64,000 bases of DNA from contig NZ_JAUSWF010000002.1 of assembly GCF_030815095.1 (NCBI RefSeq), positions 62,001 to 126,000 of the forward strand, read 5' to 3'. Numbering within the stretch: position 1 is the first letter of the stretch; each line of letters starts with the position of its first letter. This DNA is from Aedoeadaptatus ivorii. Lineage in GTDB: Bacteria > Bacillota > Clostridia > Tissierellales > Peptoniphilaceae. The translations under genes were made by a program, and so were the position numbers. This document shows positions 50,281 through 59,475 of this stretch, piece by piece. The notes beneath the pieces are model-generated. The model was not told the origin of the DNA. It was given only the letters and a program-made list of their open reading frames with translations, and did no database searches.

Positions 50281-50376
50281 GTGCGCGCAGATTGTCACAG
50301 GAATGAAAAATTAAAAGCCGCCTCCCGTGGTATACTTAAAGCGTAAGAGAGCAAACACGCAAAAGGCGGTGTATAT

Positions 50377-51039
50377 ATGAAACAAATCAGGCGAAAAATC
50401 GCCGCGGCATTGGCAGTGCTGATGCTCTTGCCTTCGGCGGTCTACGCGAAGAATTTTTCCGACATCGGCGGCCACTGGTCCGCGCCTTATGTGCGCACCC
50501 TCAGTGATATGGGCATCGTATCGGGTTACGGCGACGGCAGTTTCCGGCCGAACGGGACAGTTTCCAAGGCGGAGTTTTTTGCCATGGTCAACCGCGCGGC
50601 GGGGCTTCGACGCACCTATACGGTGACATTTTCGGACGTCGCGCCGGGCAGTTGGTACTACCGCGAGGTGGCAAAGGGCGTAAAGGCGGGCTATCTCACC
50701 CCCACCACGGGGCGGCTTCACCCCAATCAGCCCATTTCCCGCCAGGAGGCGATGCGGATCCTCGCCTATATGTATAATATGACGGCGAGTCCCGGCAGCC
50801 TGTCTCGTTTTTCGGATGCGAATTTTATCGCCCCCGCCGCCCGTCCCGGCGTGGCGGCACTGGTCGATGCGGGCGTCGTATCGGGCTACGGCGACGGTCG
50901 CTTTGTGCCCGGCGGCTCCATCACTCGGGGCGAGGTTGCAAAGGTATTTCAGGTGCTGATCGCGAACTACAATAAGCCCCCGGCGCGGACGATTTTGGAT
51001 TCCAAGATTCCCTTCGGCCCGCGCGATCTCTACGAATAA
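50377..51039 (+). CDS. Secreted SLH-domain protein
   Basis: 220 aa. Signal peptide (KIAAALAVLMLLPSAVYA), then three SLH repeats, at ~25-75 (NFSDIGGHWSAPYV..GIVSGYGDGSFRPNG), ~85-140 and ~145-200 (VVSGYGDGRFVPGGSITRGEVAKV). SLH modules bind pyruvylated secondary wall polymers. There is no further domain, only a short tail, so it may be a minor surface-layer or wall-organising protein. An extended -10 (TGG then TATACT at 50331) precedes it. Confidence 0.88.
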   Translation: MKQIRRKIAAALAVLMLLPSAVYAKNFSDIGGHWSAPYVRTLSDMGIVSGYGDGSFRPNGTVSKAEFFAMVNRAAGLRRTYTVTFSDVAPGSWYYREVAKGVKAGYLTPTTGRLHPNQPISRQEAMRILAYMYNMTASPGSLSRFSDANFIAPAARPGVAALVDAGVVSGYGDGRFVPGGSITRGEVAKVFQVLIANYNKPPARTILDSKIPFGPRDLYE

Positions 51040-51054
51040 AGAGTTTGAACATAC

Positions 51055-51088
51055 AAAAACGGCTGCCATCGGGCAGCCGTAATTTTTA
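51055..51088. terminator. Bidirectional terminator
   Basis: ACGGCTGCC-ATC-GGGCAGCCGT with AAAAA before and TTTTT after, between convergent genes. Confidence 0.85.
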
Positions 51089-51775
51089 TGCGCTGTAGGC
51101 GTAAAACAGTTCTTCGTGATCGCGTTCCACGGCGTATAGATCGTCTTTTACCACATAGGTGTCGGAGAGCAGGTCGCCGATGTTTTGTTTGCGTTCGGTA
51201 AATGCCGTAATCACATACAAAATGGGAAAGGTCGTCTGAATCAACCGGCAGAAGAACTCCCGCACGATGACGGTAACCGGCGACAGGCGGCTTTCCTCCT
51301 TGTGGATGACGCGGATGCCGGTGATCATCTTGCCGAGGGTTTGGCCGTCGGTAAAGTAGGTGAACAGCACGAAATACAGGTAGAAGAAAAAGCCGGAGAC
51401 CGCGGCGGGAAAGATGCCCTCGGGGCGGCCCGCCAGTGCCACGATGGGCGAGGCGAAAATCGCCGAAAAGGCGGATGCCACGGTGGCGTCGATACAAAAG
51501 GCGACGAAGCGAATCCAAAATCCCGCCGTCACAAAGGAAGAGACGGGGTATTTTCTTCGGAAGGTCCTCCGCGCTTTGGGGAGGGGAGATTCGGGCACCG
51601 TCGCTTGCTGTGCACCCTCTCGATGTTCGCGCAAGATCGCCGCATCCAGGGGCGGGTTGTTCCGGTCGAAGGGCTCGCGATAGCGTTCCGTCGTCGCTTC
51701 TTCTTTCGCCGGTCGCTTTGCCGGTGCCTTTTTGTCGCCGTCTTTCTTAAAGGGGTCGTAGTGTTGGTTTTTCAT
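51086..51775 (-). CDS. RDD family membrane protein
   Basis: 229 aa. The first ~75 residues are charged and probably disordered. The RDD domain follows: GFWIRFVAFCIDATVAS with the Arg and Asp residues that name the family, three to four helices, and DGQTLGKMITGIRVI. Family members are thought to be small transporters or membrane accessory proteins, some linked to Na+/H+ antiport. The start of sppA lies 17 nt beyond its upstream neighbour region; both are on the minus strand and likely co-transcribed, sppA first. Confidence 0.85.
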   Translation of the reverse strand: MKNQHYDPFKKDGDKKAPAKRPAKEEATTERYREPFDRNNPPLDAAILREHREGAQQATVPESPLPKARRTFRRKYPVSSFVTAGFWIRFVAFCIDATVASAFSAIFASPIVALAGRPEGIFPAAVSGFFFYLYFVLFTYFTDGQTLGKMITGIRVIHKEESRLSPVTVIVREFFCRLIQTTFPILYVITAFTERKQNIGDLLSDTYVVKDDLYAVERDHEELFYAYSA

Positions 51776-52792
51776 CTATGCACCTCCGTAGAGATACATG
51801 GGTCTAGCGCCTGCATTCAACGATTCAAACAGCAGCTTCTCGATCACTTCGTTTTCGATCGATGTCTTGGAGAAGAAGTTGCCGAAGATACTGCCCGAAA
51901 GGCCCGGCGTGTATTCGTAGACCTGTGCATCTTCGGCACCGATGGCGGTCTTTAAGGCGGCGAGCACGTCTTCGGGATAGCCGATTTCGTCGATCAAGCC
52001 GTTTGCTTTCGCCTGATTGCCCGTGTAGATCGAGCCGTCGGCGAGGGTACGCACTTGTTCGATGTCCATCTGTCTGCCTTCGGAGACGACCTTCAAAAAC
52101 TCGCCGTACATATCGTCGATTACGCCCTGCAGGATGGCCCGTTCGTCTTCGGTCATGGGGCGGGTGGTGCTGCCGATGTCCTTGTGTGCGGCGCTCTTAA
52201 TCGCCTGATCGGCGATGCCTAGTTTTTCCAACAGGCCCGAGATATTTTGCCCGCCCATAATCACGCCGATGGAACCGGTGATGGTAGAGGGGGCGGCGTA
52301 GATCTTTTTGGCGGGCGCGGAGATATAATAACCGCCGCTTGCGGCCATATTGCCCATGCTGACGTAGATGGTCTTGTCGGCATCGGCGATTGCCTTGAGC
52401 TTTTTGTGGAGCTCGGCGCTTTCGAACACGCCGCCGCCGGGGGAATTCACCTCCAAGAGTACGCCTTTTACCGTATCGTCTTCGAGGATGTCATCCAATT
52501 CGGCGAGCGTCAACCGGTGGTCATAGGCCATGGTGCCGGCAAAGGGCGTAGAGGGAATATCCATAATGGGACCTTCTACGGCGATCTTTGCGATCTTTGC
52601 GTCTGCATTTTCGCCTTCTAAGACCGTGCGGTCGAAACTGCCGATGGAATTGCGGATGGATTCTTCGACTTTCTTCATTTGCTCCTCGCGGTTGATCAGG
52701 GAACTGAGACCACTGGAAAGCGCGGAAAGGCCGAGAATCAAAACGGCGATGCCCACGGCGATCCACCGCTTCGTATTCATTTTTTCGAGCAT
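51776..52792 (-). CDS. sppA: Signal peptide peptidase SppA
   Basis: 338 aa; ATG 52792 is preceded by AGGAGG. One N-terminal anchor helix (WIAVGIAVLILGLSALSS) and an extracytoplasmic S49 serine protease domain. The catalytic Ser lies in TITGSIGVI and the general-base Lys in IKSAAHKDIG; the substrate groove block VNSPGGGVFESAEL is typical. It degrades leftover signal peptides within the membrane. Short single-domain form as in Bacillus. Confidence 0.92.
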   Translation of the reverse strand: MLEKMNTKRWIAVGIAVLILGLSALSSGLSSLINREEQMKKVEESIRNSIGSFDRTVLEGENADAKIAKIAVEGPIMDIPSTPFAGTMAYDHRLTLAELDDILEDDTVKGVLLEVNSPGGGVFESAELHKKLKAIADADKTIYVSMGNMAASGGYYISAPAKKIYAAPSTITGSIGVIMGGQNISGLLEKLGIADQAIKSAAHKDIGSTTRPMTEDERAILQGVIDDMYGEFLKVVSEGRQMDIEQVRTLADGSIYTGNQAKANGLIDEIGYPEDVLAALKTAIGAEDAQVYEYTPGLSGSIFGNFFSKTSIENEVIEKLLFESLNAGARPMYLYGGA

Positions 52793-52889
52793 AAATCCTC
52801 CTGTTCGGTACAATTGTTTTTTGGGATATAGTATGATACATCTATCGGGAGTAAAACTCTCTTTCTTGATGATAACATAGGAGACGGGA

Positions 52890-53441
52890 ATGAAACAACG
52901 CAATTGGAAAAAAGCATTTGGGATCCTGGCGGCATTGAATTTGCTGATACTCGCCGCCGTCCTGTTCCTCGCGCGGCCTACGGGCGAGGTAAAGACCGAA
53001 GAAACCATACCCAAAAAGGGAAATATTCAGATCGCGATGGAAGCGGACGCACTTCGAAGCGTCATTGATCGAGGGCTTTCGGAGGCGGGAATCGAAGGAA
53101 CGGTAGAGGCGGGCGATGGCATTCGCCTGTCGATGCCGGTGGAAGCCTACGGCATCTCCAGCGCGCTTTCGGTGCGCACCGAACCCCGCGCGACAAAAGA
53201 CGGCCGCATCGAGCTCGCCGTAAAAGAGGCGAAGCTGGGACAAATTCCCCTGCCGCCGGCGGAGACCGTGGCGGTGGCGAGCCGGCTGTTTCAAAAAGAC
53301 GGCGTAGCATTCGATTCCGCGCGCCGATCAATCGTCACCGACCCCGCTATGTGGGCGATCGGCGGTATTCGAGATCTAAAGGCCATAGAGATGAATGCGG
53401 CAGAAGGTCGCTATATTTTTGAGGGAACATTGGGAGAATAA
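52890..53441 (+). CDS. YpmS-like membrane-anchored protein
   Basis: 183 aa. N-terminal anchor helix in the pattern NWKKAFGILAALNLLILAAVLFL, then a soluble outer domain (IQIAMEADALRSVIDRGLSE ... PVEAYGISSALSVRTEP ... KLGQIPLPPAETVAVA). This layout matches the YpmS/DUF2140 family, whose function is not known. Divergent from sppA and followed 3 nt later by the CNNM/CorC gene. Confidence 0.75.
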   Translation: MKQRNWKKAFGILAALNLLILAAVLFLARPTGEVKTEETIPKKGNIQIAMEADALRSVIDRGLSEAGIEGTVEAGDGIRLSMPVEAYGISSALSVRTEPRATKDGRIELAVKEAKLGQIPLPPAETVAVASRLFQKDGVAFDSARRSIVTDPAMWAIGGIRDLKAIEMNAAEGRYIFEGTLGE

Positions 53442-53444
53442 AGC

Positions 53445-54695
53445 ATGGATTCAATCGGCATATACGGCGTAGTTATCGTACTCTTAACCGCCGCCTCGGC
53501 ATTCTTTTCCTCGTCCGAGACGGCGCTCTTATCGGCAAATCAGATCCGCCTGCGCCAGGCGGCGACCGAAGGCGACAAGAGCAGTCTGATGGTGCTCCGG
53601 CTCCTGGAAAAACCCCAGGACATGATCTCGAGCATTTTGATCGGAAACAATATCGTAAATATCGCATCGTCCGCCGTGGCGACGGTGCTCTTTACCCGCC
53701 TACTCGGTGCCAGCGGACCCGTGGTGGCGACGGCGGTGATGACGGTGGTCGTCTTGGTCTTCGGCGAGGTGATGCCGAAGACCGTGGCGCAGGAACAGCC
53801 GGAACTGGTCAGCAAAAAGATCGCCAAGCCGATCTCTGTGATCTCGGTCATTCTAAAACCCGCGGTGTTCTTGTTGGGCGCCTTCACCACTTGGGTCAAT
53901 CGCCTGCTCTTTCCCGACGTGGGCGATAAGCCGACCATAACCGAGGAAGAATTTAAGACCCTGGTCGAGGTGGGAGAGGAAGAAGGGGTGCTTGAGAGCG
54001 CCGAACGCACGTATATCGACAATGTCCTCGACTTTTCTTCCGCCACCGCATCGGATATGATGAAGCCCCGCACCTCGGTGGTCGCCCTCGACGTAGAGGC
54101 GGAGCAGGACGAGATCCTCGCGCTTTTGCGCGAAAACCGGTATAGCCGCGTGCCCGTCTACCGCGATTCCATCGACAATATCATCGGCATCCTCTATATG
54201 AAAGACGTGGTGCGCACCCTCGCCACCGGCTCGAAACTCGAACTCGAAGAAATGCTTCGGGATCCATATTTTATCGGAGAGAGCGCCGTGGCGGATCGGA
54301 TCTTTCGCGAAATGAAGGCGCGCAATCTTTCTATCGCCGTGGTGGTGGACGAATACGCCGGCACCAGCGGCATAATCACCATGGAAGACATCCTCGAGGA
54401 ACTGGTCGGCAATATCGATGACGAGTATGACCTCGAAAACCGCGCCATGATTCTCTTGGACGCGGGGGTATTTTTGATCGATCCGGAGCTTCGGATCGAC
54501 GAAGTGAACGACCACTTCCGATTGGATTTGGAAAGCGAAAAATCCGACTCCATCGGCGGCTTTGTGATCGAGCAGTTGGACCGCATTCCCAAAGTGGGCG
54601 AGGTGATTCGCTACGGGGACATCGTCTTTACCGTTAACGAAATGCAGGGTCTCAAGCTTACCAAACTGAAGATGGACCTACGAGAGCGCTTGTAG
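53445..54695 (+). CDS. CNNM/CorC family transporter (hemolysin C-like)
   Basis: 416 aa. An N-terminal CNNM (DUF21) membrane domain with the SSSETALLSANQIRL start, tandem CBS domains (~200-330; MKPRTSVVALDVEAEQDEIL, YAGTSGIITMEDILEELVG), and a C-terminal CorC_HlyC domain (FRLDLESEKSDSIGGFVIEQ). Relatives export Mg2+ or Co2+ and respond to nucleotides through the CBS pair. Probably co-transcribed with the cation efflux gene that follows, which suggests a metal-handling cluster. Confidence 0.9.
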   Translation: MDSIGIYGVVIVLLTAASAFFSSSETALLSANQIRLRQAATEGDKSSLMVLRLLEKPQDMISSILIGNNIVNIASSAVATVLFTRLLGASGPVVATAVMTVVVLVFGEVMPKTVAQEQPELVSKKIAKPISVISVILKPAVFLLGAFTTWVNRLLFPDVGDKPTITEEEFKTLVEVGEEEGVLESAERTYIDNVLDFSSATASDMMKPRTSVVALDVEAEQDEILALLRENRYSRVPVYRDSIDNIIGILYMKDVVRTLATGSKLELEEMLRDPYFIGESAVADRIFREMKARNLSIAVVVDEYAGTSGIITMEDILEELVGNIDDEYDLENRAMILLDAGVFLIDPELRIDEVNDHFRLDLESEKSDSIGGFVIEQLDRIPKVGEVIRYGDIVFTVNEMQGLKLTKLKMDLRERL

Positions 54696-54722
54696 GTAAG
54701 CGAAGAAAGGAGCGTGAGCGCG

Positions 54723-55901
54723 ATGTTTGAACGATATATGCAGAGAAAGCTCCCCGACGCGCGAGATGCGGCGGCGCGCAGTCGCATGGGGCGAGAGGCG
54801 TCTTTGATCGGGATCGGGACCAATCTCGCCCTGGCGGCATCGAAGATTGTGGTAGGCACGCTTTCCGGCGCCATTTCGATGGTCGCCGACGGGCTTAACA
54901 ACTCCATGGACCTGTTGAGCTCCCTGATTTCTTTGGGGGGCTTTCATTTCGCCGCCATGCCCGCCGATCGCCGCCATCCCTACGGCCATGCGCGCATGGA
55001 GTACTTGGCGTCCTTTGTGGTGAGCCTGATCATCCTCTGGACGGGGGCGAGCCTGTTTTGGGAATCGGGAAAAAGCATACTGCATCCCAAGGCGATGGAG
55101 GTACTGCCTGTCGCCTTTGTGGTGCTGTTGCTTTCGATCGGGGCAAAATTTCTCCTCTTCGCCTACAATCTCGCCCTGGGAAAGCGCATGGGCTCCGATC
55201 TTTTGATCGCCACCGCCTATGACGCCCGGGGTGATGTGCTCGCCACCTCGACGGTGGTGCTTTCGGTGGGCGTACAAAAGCTGTTCGGCCTCAATATCGA
55301 CGGCTTTGTGGGCCTGCTCGTGGCAGGAGTGATCCTAAAGAGCGGCTGGGAGAGCCTGACCGATACGGTGGATTCTCTTTTGGGCGAAAAGACCGACCCC
55401 GCCCTCATCGAAGAGCTCCTCGCCTTTATCGAGAGCTTTCCCGTCGCCATCGGCGTACACGATTTGATCTACCACGACTACGGCGCACAGAAGCGCTTTT
55501 TGACCGTCCACGTGGAGGTCAACAGCGAATGGGACGTGCTCAAGATCCACGAGGACATCGACGAGATCGAGCGGCGACTGGCGGAGGAATTTCAGCTGGA
55601 TGCCACCATACACATCGACCCCATCCGCATCGACGACCCCCGCAGCAATGCGCTCTATGACTATCTGAAGGGGACCTTGCGAGAAATTCACCCCAAACTC
55701 GACCTACACGATTTTCGCATCGTCGACCGAAAGGACGGGTTGAATCTCGTATTTGACGTACTCGTTCCCATGGCGATGGAAGGAAAAGAAGAAGAGATCG
55801 ACAGAAGGCTGCGTCAAAAGGTCGCCGAAAAGCACCCCGAATACGCGCTGATCACCACCTACGATCCCGACTATCAGGATCTGTTGGGGGCACAGGAATG
55901 A
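54723..55901 (+). CDS. Cation diffusion facilitator family transporter
   Basis: 392 aa. ATG 54723 is preferred; a GTG at 54714 would touch the AAAGGAG site. Six helices with the CDF metal motif in SMVADGLNNSMDLLSS and a second in TAYDARGDVLAT, and the RRHPYGHARMEYLA loop. It has a longer than usual cytoplasmic tail (~285-392), including a second ferredoxin-like metal-binding region. It exports Zn2+, Mn2+ or Fe2+ against protons; the exact metal is not certain. Confidence 0.9.
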   Translation: MFERYMQRKLPDARDAAARSRMGREASLIGIGTNLALAASKIVVGTLSGAISMVADGLNNSMDLLSSLISLGGFHFAAMPADRRHPYGHARMEYLASFVVSLIILWTGASLFWESGKSILHPKAMEVLPVAFVVLLLSIGAKFLLFAYNLALGKRMGSDLLIATAYDARGDVLATSTVVLSVGVQKLFGLNIDGFVGLLVAGVILKSGWESLTDTVDSLLGEKTDPALIEELLAFIESFPVAIGVHDLIYHDYGAQKRFLTVHVEVNSEWDVLKIHEDIDEIERRLAEEFQLDATIHIDPIRIDDPRSNALYDYLKGTLREIHPKLDLHDFRIVDRKDGLNLVFDVLVPMAMEGKEEEIDRRLRQKVAEKHPEYALITTYDPDYQDLLGAQE

Positions 55902-56683
55902 ACGCGCTTTACAATCCCGACGAGAAAAAGCGGCTCTTGGCGATTTGGTCGAAAGAGGGCGGCCTCAGCGGCAACGCACTGAAATTTTTTGCTTGCCTCT
56001 TTATGTTCTTCGACCATATGGCCCAGGGCGGCGTGCTGCGCGATTCCCTGGGGATCGAGGTGGGGGGCCTTTTGCCCTTTCAGTATTACGATTCCCCGGG
56101 CCTGTTGGCGGGCAATCTTATGGTGCTCTTCGGGCGCATCGCCTTTCCCATATTCTGCTTCTTTTTGGTGCAGGGTCTCTTTCTCACCCGCGACTATAAA
56201 AAACAGCTGATTCGGCTCTTTCTCTTCGGCGTTCTTTCCGAGATCCCCTTCGATTTGGTTGCAAACGGCGGCCTAGAATGGGGACATCAGAATGTGTATT
56301 TTACCCTGGTGGCGGGGGCGGCGCTCGTCGTGCTCCTAGAAAGAATTCGGCACACGGATTGGAAACGGCTGCCGAAGATCGTCGCATCGACGGCCGTTTT
56401 TTTGGCCATCGCCGCTCTTTCCGCGGTTTGCGGCTTCGACTACGGCGCCTTCGGCATCGGCGCCATACTGCTGTATTACCTGGCGCGTGAAGATCGATTC
56501 CGCACCCTCTCGGCGACGCTCTTCGGCTTTTGGTTCGAGGCGCCCCTATTCGGTACGGTATATCTTTCGCTGCCTTTTCTTTGGCTCTATAACGGAAAGC
56601 GCGGGCGCGGGCATAAATACGCATTTTATGCCTTTTACCCCCTGCACTTGCTCTTTTTATACCTGCTTTCGTTGATTTTCTAG
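55898..56683 (+). CDS. TraX-like membrane protein
   Basis: 261 aa, overlapping the previous gene by 4 nt. Eight or so helices, with the TraX signature NALKFFACLFMFFDHMAQ at ~27-44, FGRIAFPIFCFFLVQG and a closing YAFYAFYPLHLLFLYL. TraX proteins acetylate pilin in conjugation systems, but chromosomal TraX-like proteins in Firmicutes are probably acyltransferases of other surface components. No conjugation genes are nearby. Confidence 0.82.
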   Translation: MNALYNPDEKKRLLAIWSKEGGLSGNALKFFACLFMFFDHMAQGGVLRDSLGIEVGGLLPFQYYDSPGLLAGNLMVLFGRIAFPIFCFFLVQGLFLTRDYKKQLIRLFLFGVLSEIPFDLVANGGLEWGHQNVYFTLVAGAALVVLLERIRHTDWKRLPKIVASTAVFLAIAALSAVCGFDYGAFGIGAILLYYLAREDRFRTLSATLFGFWFEAPLFGTVYLSLPFLWLYNGKRGRGHKYAFYAFYPLHLLFLYLLSLIF

Positions 56684-56694
56684 AAAGGAGATCT

Positions 56695-58458
56695 ATGACT
56701 TTTCTCGATCGCTTGCGGGCCATTCGCCCGTACTTTACGCCTTATCGGGGCATTCTCTTTACCGACCTGCTCTGCGCGGGGCTCACCACGGTGTCGGAGA
56801 TTGCGCTTCCGATCATACTCCGCCACTTGACCAATCTCGGCGTCAAAGACATTGGGCTCATTACGCCGGATTTGATCCTGAGGCTCGCGGGAATCTTTCT
56901 GGTCATCAAAATCATAGAGATCGTCGCCGCCTACTATATGACCAATATCGGCCATATGATGGGGGCGAATATCGAAAAGGATATGCGCAGAGACGTCTAC
57001 AACCATTTGCAGACCCTGAGTGCCTCCTTCTACAACGATATGAAGGTGGGCCAGATTATGAGCCGCATCACCAACGACCTCTTCGACATCACCGAATTTT
57101 CGCACCACGCGCCGGAGGAATATTCCATCGGCGTCTTAAAAGTCGTCGCGACCTTCCTAGTCCTCGCCTCGGTGCATTTGCCACTTACCGTATTTTTATA
57201 CCTTATGATTCCGATCATGCTCATCGCCGCCCGCAAATTCCGGTTGCAGATGCTTTCGGCACAGAGAAAACAGCGGCAGATGATGGGGAATTTGAACGCC
57301 ACCATCGAAGACTCCATTTCGGGGATTCGCGTCACCAAGAGCTTTGCCAACGAAGGGATCGAACAAGAGCGCTTCGAAAACGAAAATATGCGCTTTTTAG
57401 AGACCAAGCGGGAATTCTACAAATCCATGGCGGGCTTTAATGCCGTCACCCGCAACTTCGACGGCATTATGTATTTGATCGTCATCATCGGCGGCGGCTT
57501 CTTTATGATGGCCGGCGAGATCCTACCCGGCGATATGGTCGCCTATATTATGTATGTTTCGACCATGGTACAGACCGTGCGCCGGCTGATCGACTTTACC
57601 GAGACCTTCCAAAAAGGACTCACCGGCATCGAGCGCTTTCAAGAGATTATGTCCATCGAAAGCGACGTCGTCGATCCGGCGGACGGCGTGGTACTCAAAG
57701 ACCCCGAAGGCGCCATCGAGTTTCGGGATGTCGACTTCGCCTACGAGGGGAAATTCCCCGTATTGGAGGACTTTTCGCTTTCCATCCGCCCCGGCGAAAA
57801 CGTGGCACTGGTGGGCCCCAGCGGATCGGGCAAGACCACCATCTGCAATCTGATTCCGCGGTTTTACGACGTGGATGCGGGGGCCGTCACCGTCGACGGC
57901 ATCGACGTGCGCGAGATTACCCTCAACAGCCTTCGGCGCAATATCGGCATGGTGCAGCAGGATGTGTACCTCTTTAATACCAATATTATGGAAAACATCC
58001 GCTACGGCCGGCCCGAAGCCACCGACGCCGAGGTAAGGGAGGCGGCCAAACTCGCCAACGCCTACGACTTTATTATGAACCTCGCCGAGGGATTTGAGAC
58101 CTTTGTGGGCGAGCGCGGCGTCAAACTGTCCGGCGGGCAGAAACAGCGCATTTCCATCGCGCGGGTATTTTTGAAAAACCCGTCGATCTTGATCCTCGAC
58201 GAGGCGACCAGCGCACTGGATAACGAGAGCGAGATGATCATTCAAAACTCCCTCGAAGAACTCACTGCCGGGCGCACCACCATCACCATCGCCCACCGCC
58301 TCTCGACCGTCGAAAACGCCGACACCATCCTCGTGCTTCAAAAAGACGCGGGCATCGTAGAACAGGGCAACCACCGAGAGCTGATGGCAAAGCAGGGCCT
58401 GTATCATCACCTCTACACCAAGGGCGGCGATTTGGAAGCAGGTTTCGAAAATCGGTAA
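56695..58458 (+). CDS. ABC transporter, fused membrane and ATPase domains (MsbA/LmrA type)
   Basis: 587 aa after AAAGGAG. Six-helix ABC membrane domain (~15-310), then the ATPase: Walker A VGPSGSGKTT, Q-loop in MVQQDVYLF, signature KLSGGQKQRISIAR, Walker B LILDEATSALD and His in IAHRLS. All catalytic residues are intact. As a half-transporter it should dimerise and export lipids, peptides or drugs. It is the last of the gene run before tmRNA and is on the same strand, with tmRNA having its own promoter. Confidence 0.93.
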   Translation: MTFLDRLRAIRPYFTPYRGILFTDLLCAGLTTVSEIALPIILRHLTNLGVKDIGLITPDLILRLAGIFLVIKIIEIVAAYYMTNIGHMMGANIEKDMRRDVYNHLQTLSASFYNDMKVGQIMSRITNDLFDITEFSHHAPEEYSIGVLKVVATFLVLASVHLPLTVFLYLMIPIMLIAARKFRLQMLSAQRKQRQMMGNLNATIEDSISGIRVTKSFANEGIEQERFENENMRFLETKREFYKSMAGFNAVTRNFDGIMYLIVIIGGGFFMMAGEILPGDMVAYIMYVSTMVQTVRRLIDFTETFQKGLTGIERFQEIMSIESDVVDPADGVVLKDPEGAIEFRDVDFAYEGKFPVLEDFSLSIRPGENVALVGPSGSGKTTICNLIPRFYDVDAGAVTVDGIDVREITLNSLRRNIGMVQQDVYLFNTNIMENIRYGRPEATDAEVREAAKLANAYDFIMNLAEGFETFVGERGVKLSGGQKQRISIARVFLKNPSILILDEATSALDNESEMIIQNSLEELTAGRTTITIAHRLSTVENADTILVLQKDAGIVEQGNHRELMAKQGLYHHLYTKGGDLEAGFENR

Positions 58459-58460
58459 AT

Positions 58461-58489
58461 TTGACAAATATACAATCGTCGGGTATCAT
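58461..58489 (+). promoter_or_regulatory. Promoter of tmRNA
   Basis: TTGACA (58461-58466), 17-bp spacer, TATCAT (58484-58489), 14 nt upstream of the mature 5' end. Confidence 0.88.
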
Positions 58490-58503
58490 AAGTAGATACC
58501 CAT

Positions 58504-58853
58504 GGGGACGAAATGGCTTCGACGGGGATTCGGAAGCCGGAGTAGCAAGCCGTTGATGAGTCAGGCAACGTTAAAATGGCTCAAAACTTTAAATGCTAAC
58601 GACAACAACGTAGCACTGGCAGCGTAAACACGCTACCCACGGAACCGAGAGGTCCACGGCTCGGGGAAGTGTCAATTCAGTGGAGAAACGCGCTCGGTCA
58701 AGCTTTGCCCCGAGAACGGAATCTATGAAGCTACCTTATAGACGAGTTTTGTTTTTCCCTCGTGTATAGGGGAAATTTCAGGAAAAACTGAGCTTGGAGA
58801 AACTCCGGTGGAAGGATTTTCGGACGCGGGTTCGACCCCCGCCGTCTCCACCA
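58504..58853 (+). ncRNA. ssrA: tmRNA (SsrA)
   Basis: 350 nt. The tRNA-like ends are GGGGACG at the 5' side and CGTCTCC-ACCA at the 3' side, with T arm GCGGGTTCGACCCCCGC. The tag reading frame is at 58595-58627 and encodes ANDNNVALAA then TAA, a close match to the usual ANDENYALAA degradation tag. tmRNA rescues stalled ribosomes and marks the incomplete protein for proteolysis. Confidence 0.97.
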
Positions 58854-58857
58854 AATC

Positions 58858-58898
58858 AAAAAGGCCGTGTGGCAATATACTGTCACGCGGCCTTTTTC
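58858..58898 (+). terminator. Terminator after tmRNA
   Basis: AAAAAGGCCGTGTG / CACGCGGCCTTTTT, one mismatch-tolerant pair inside, T-run after. Confidence 0.88.
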
Positions 58899-58960
58899 TA
58901 TGCTCTCGGTTTCGCTATGCGTTTCGATTTGATATACTGCGCTCTATAAGGAGGTACTTT

Positions 58961-59221
58961 ATGACGGAAGATATGAAAAGAGAATCCAGCTATTCGGTCG
59001 CATCTGGCCAAGACTTGCCGTATGTGGTCTTACAGGTGACGCTGAAAGAAAAGTTTATCGGCACCGGATCCGGCAATCTGGTCGAATTGGAAGAGGTCAT
59101 CAACGAACAGGCGGCAAAAGGCTACCGGCTGCATACCATGACCACCAGCCACGGCGGCAGTACCGGCTTGCTCGGCGGCGATCGAATCCAGGCGACACTG
59201 GTGTTCGAGGCGATCCGATAA
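58961..59221 (+). CDS. Small DUF4177-like protein
   Basis: 86 aa; AAGGAGG precedes the ATG, which rules out the longer frame that runs through the tmRNA gene. The pattern YVVLQVTLKEKFIGTG..ELEEVINEQAAKGYRLHTMTT resembles DUF4177 (WHF/YdbC-like) small proteins of unknown role. Single gene, bounded by terminators. Confidence 0.75.
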   Translation: MTEDMKRESSYSVASGQDLPYVVLQVTLKEKFIGTGSGNLVELEEVINEQAAKGYRLHTMTTSHGGSTGLLGGDRIQATLVFEAIR

Positions 59222-59262
59222 AGGATGCGCCGCAATCTATAAAAGATATACATTTCGATTGG

Positions 59263-59293
59263 CGGGATCGCAGATTTGCGGTCTCGTTTTTTT
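59263..59293 (+). terminator. Terminator after the DUF4177 gene
   Basis: CGGGATCGCA-GATT-TGCGGTCTCG (two G-T pairs) followed by seven T. The remaining ~180 nt before the ABC operon show no clear promoter. Confidence 0.85.
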
Positions 59294-59475
59294 GTGCAGA
59301 AAGACAAAAAATTATCATTCCGAAATTTACCGAAAAATAACTGTACCTTAACTTTTGAATGATGGGGATAAAACAAGGAGCAGATACACTGGGAGCCGAT
59401 GTATAAAGTTGCGGTATACGCAAAATCGGATCCACGCGCGGCGCGATACGACGCGGGGGCATATGAGGAGGAATT

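Noticed and set aside
58808..59221. 137-codon frame extending the DUF4177 gene into tmRNA
   Set aside because: The upstream part is the tmRNA 3' end and a terminator; ATG 58961 has a strong ribosome site.
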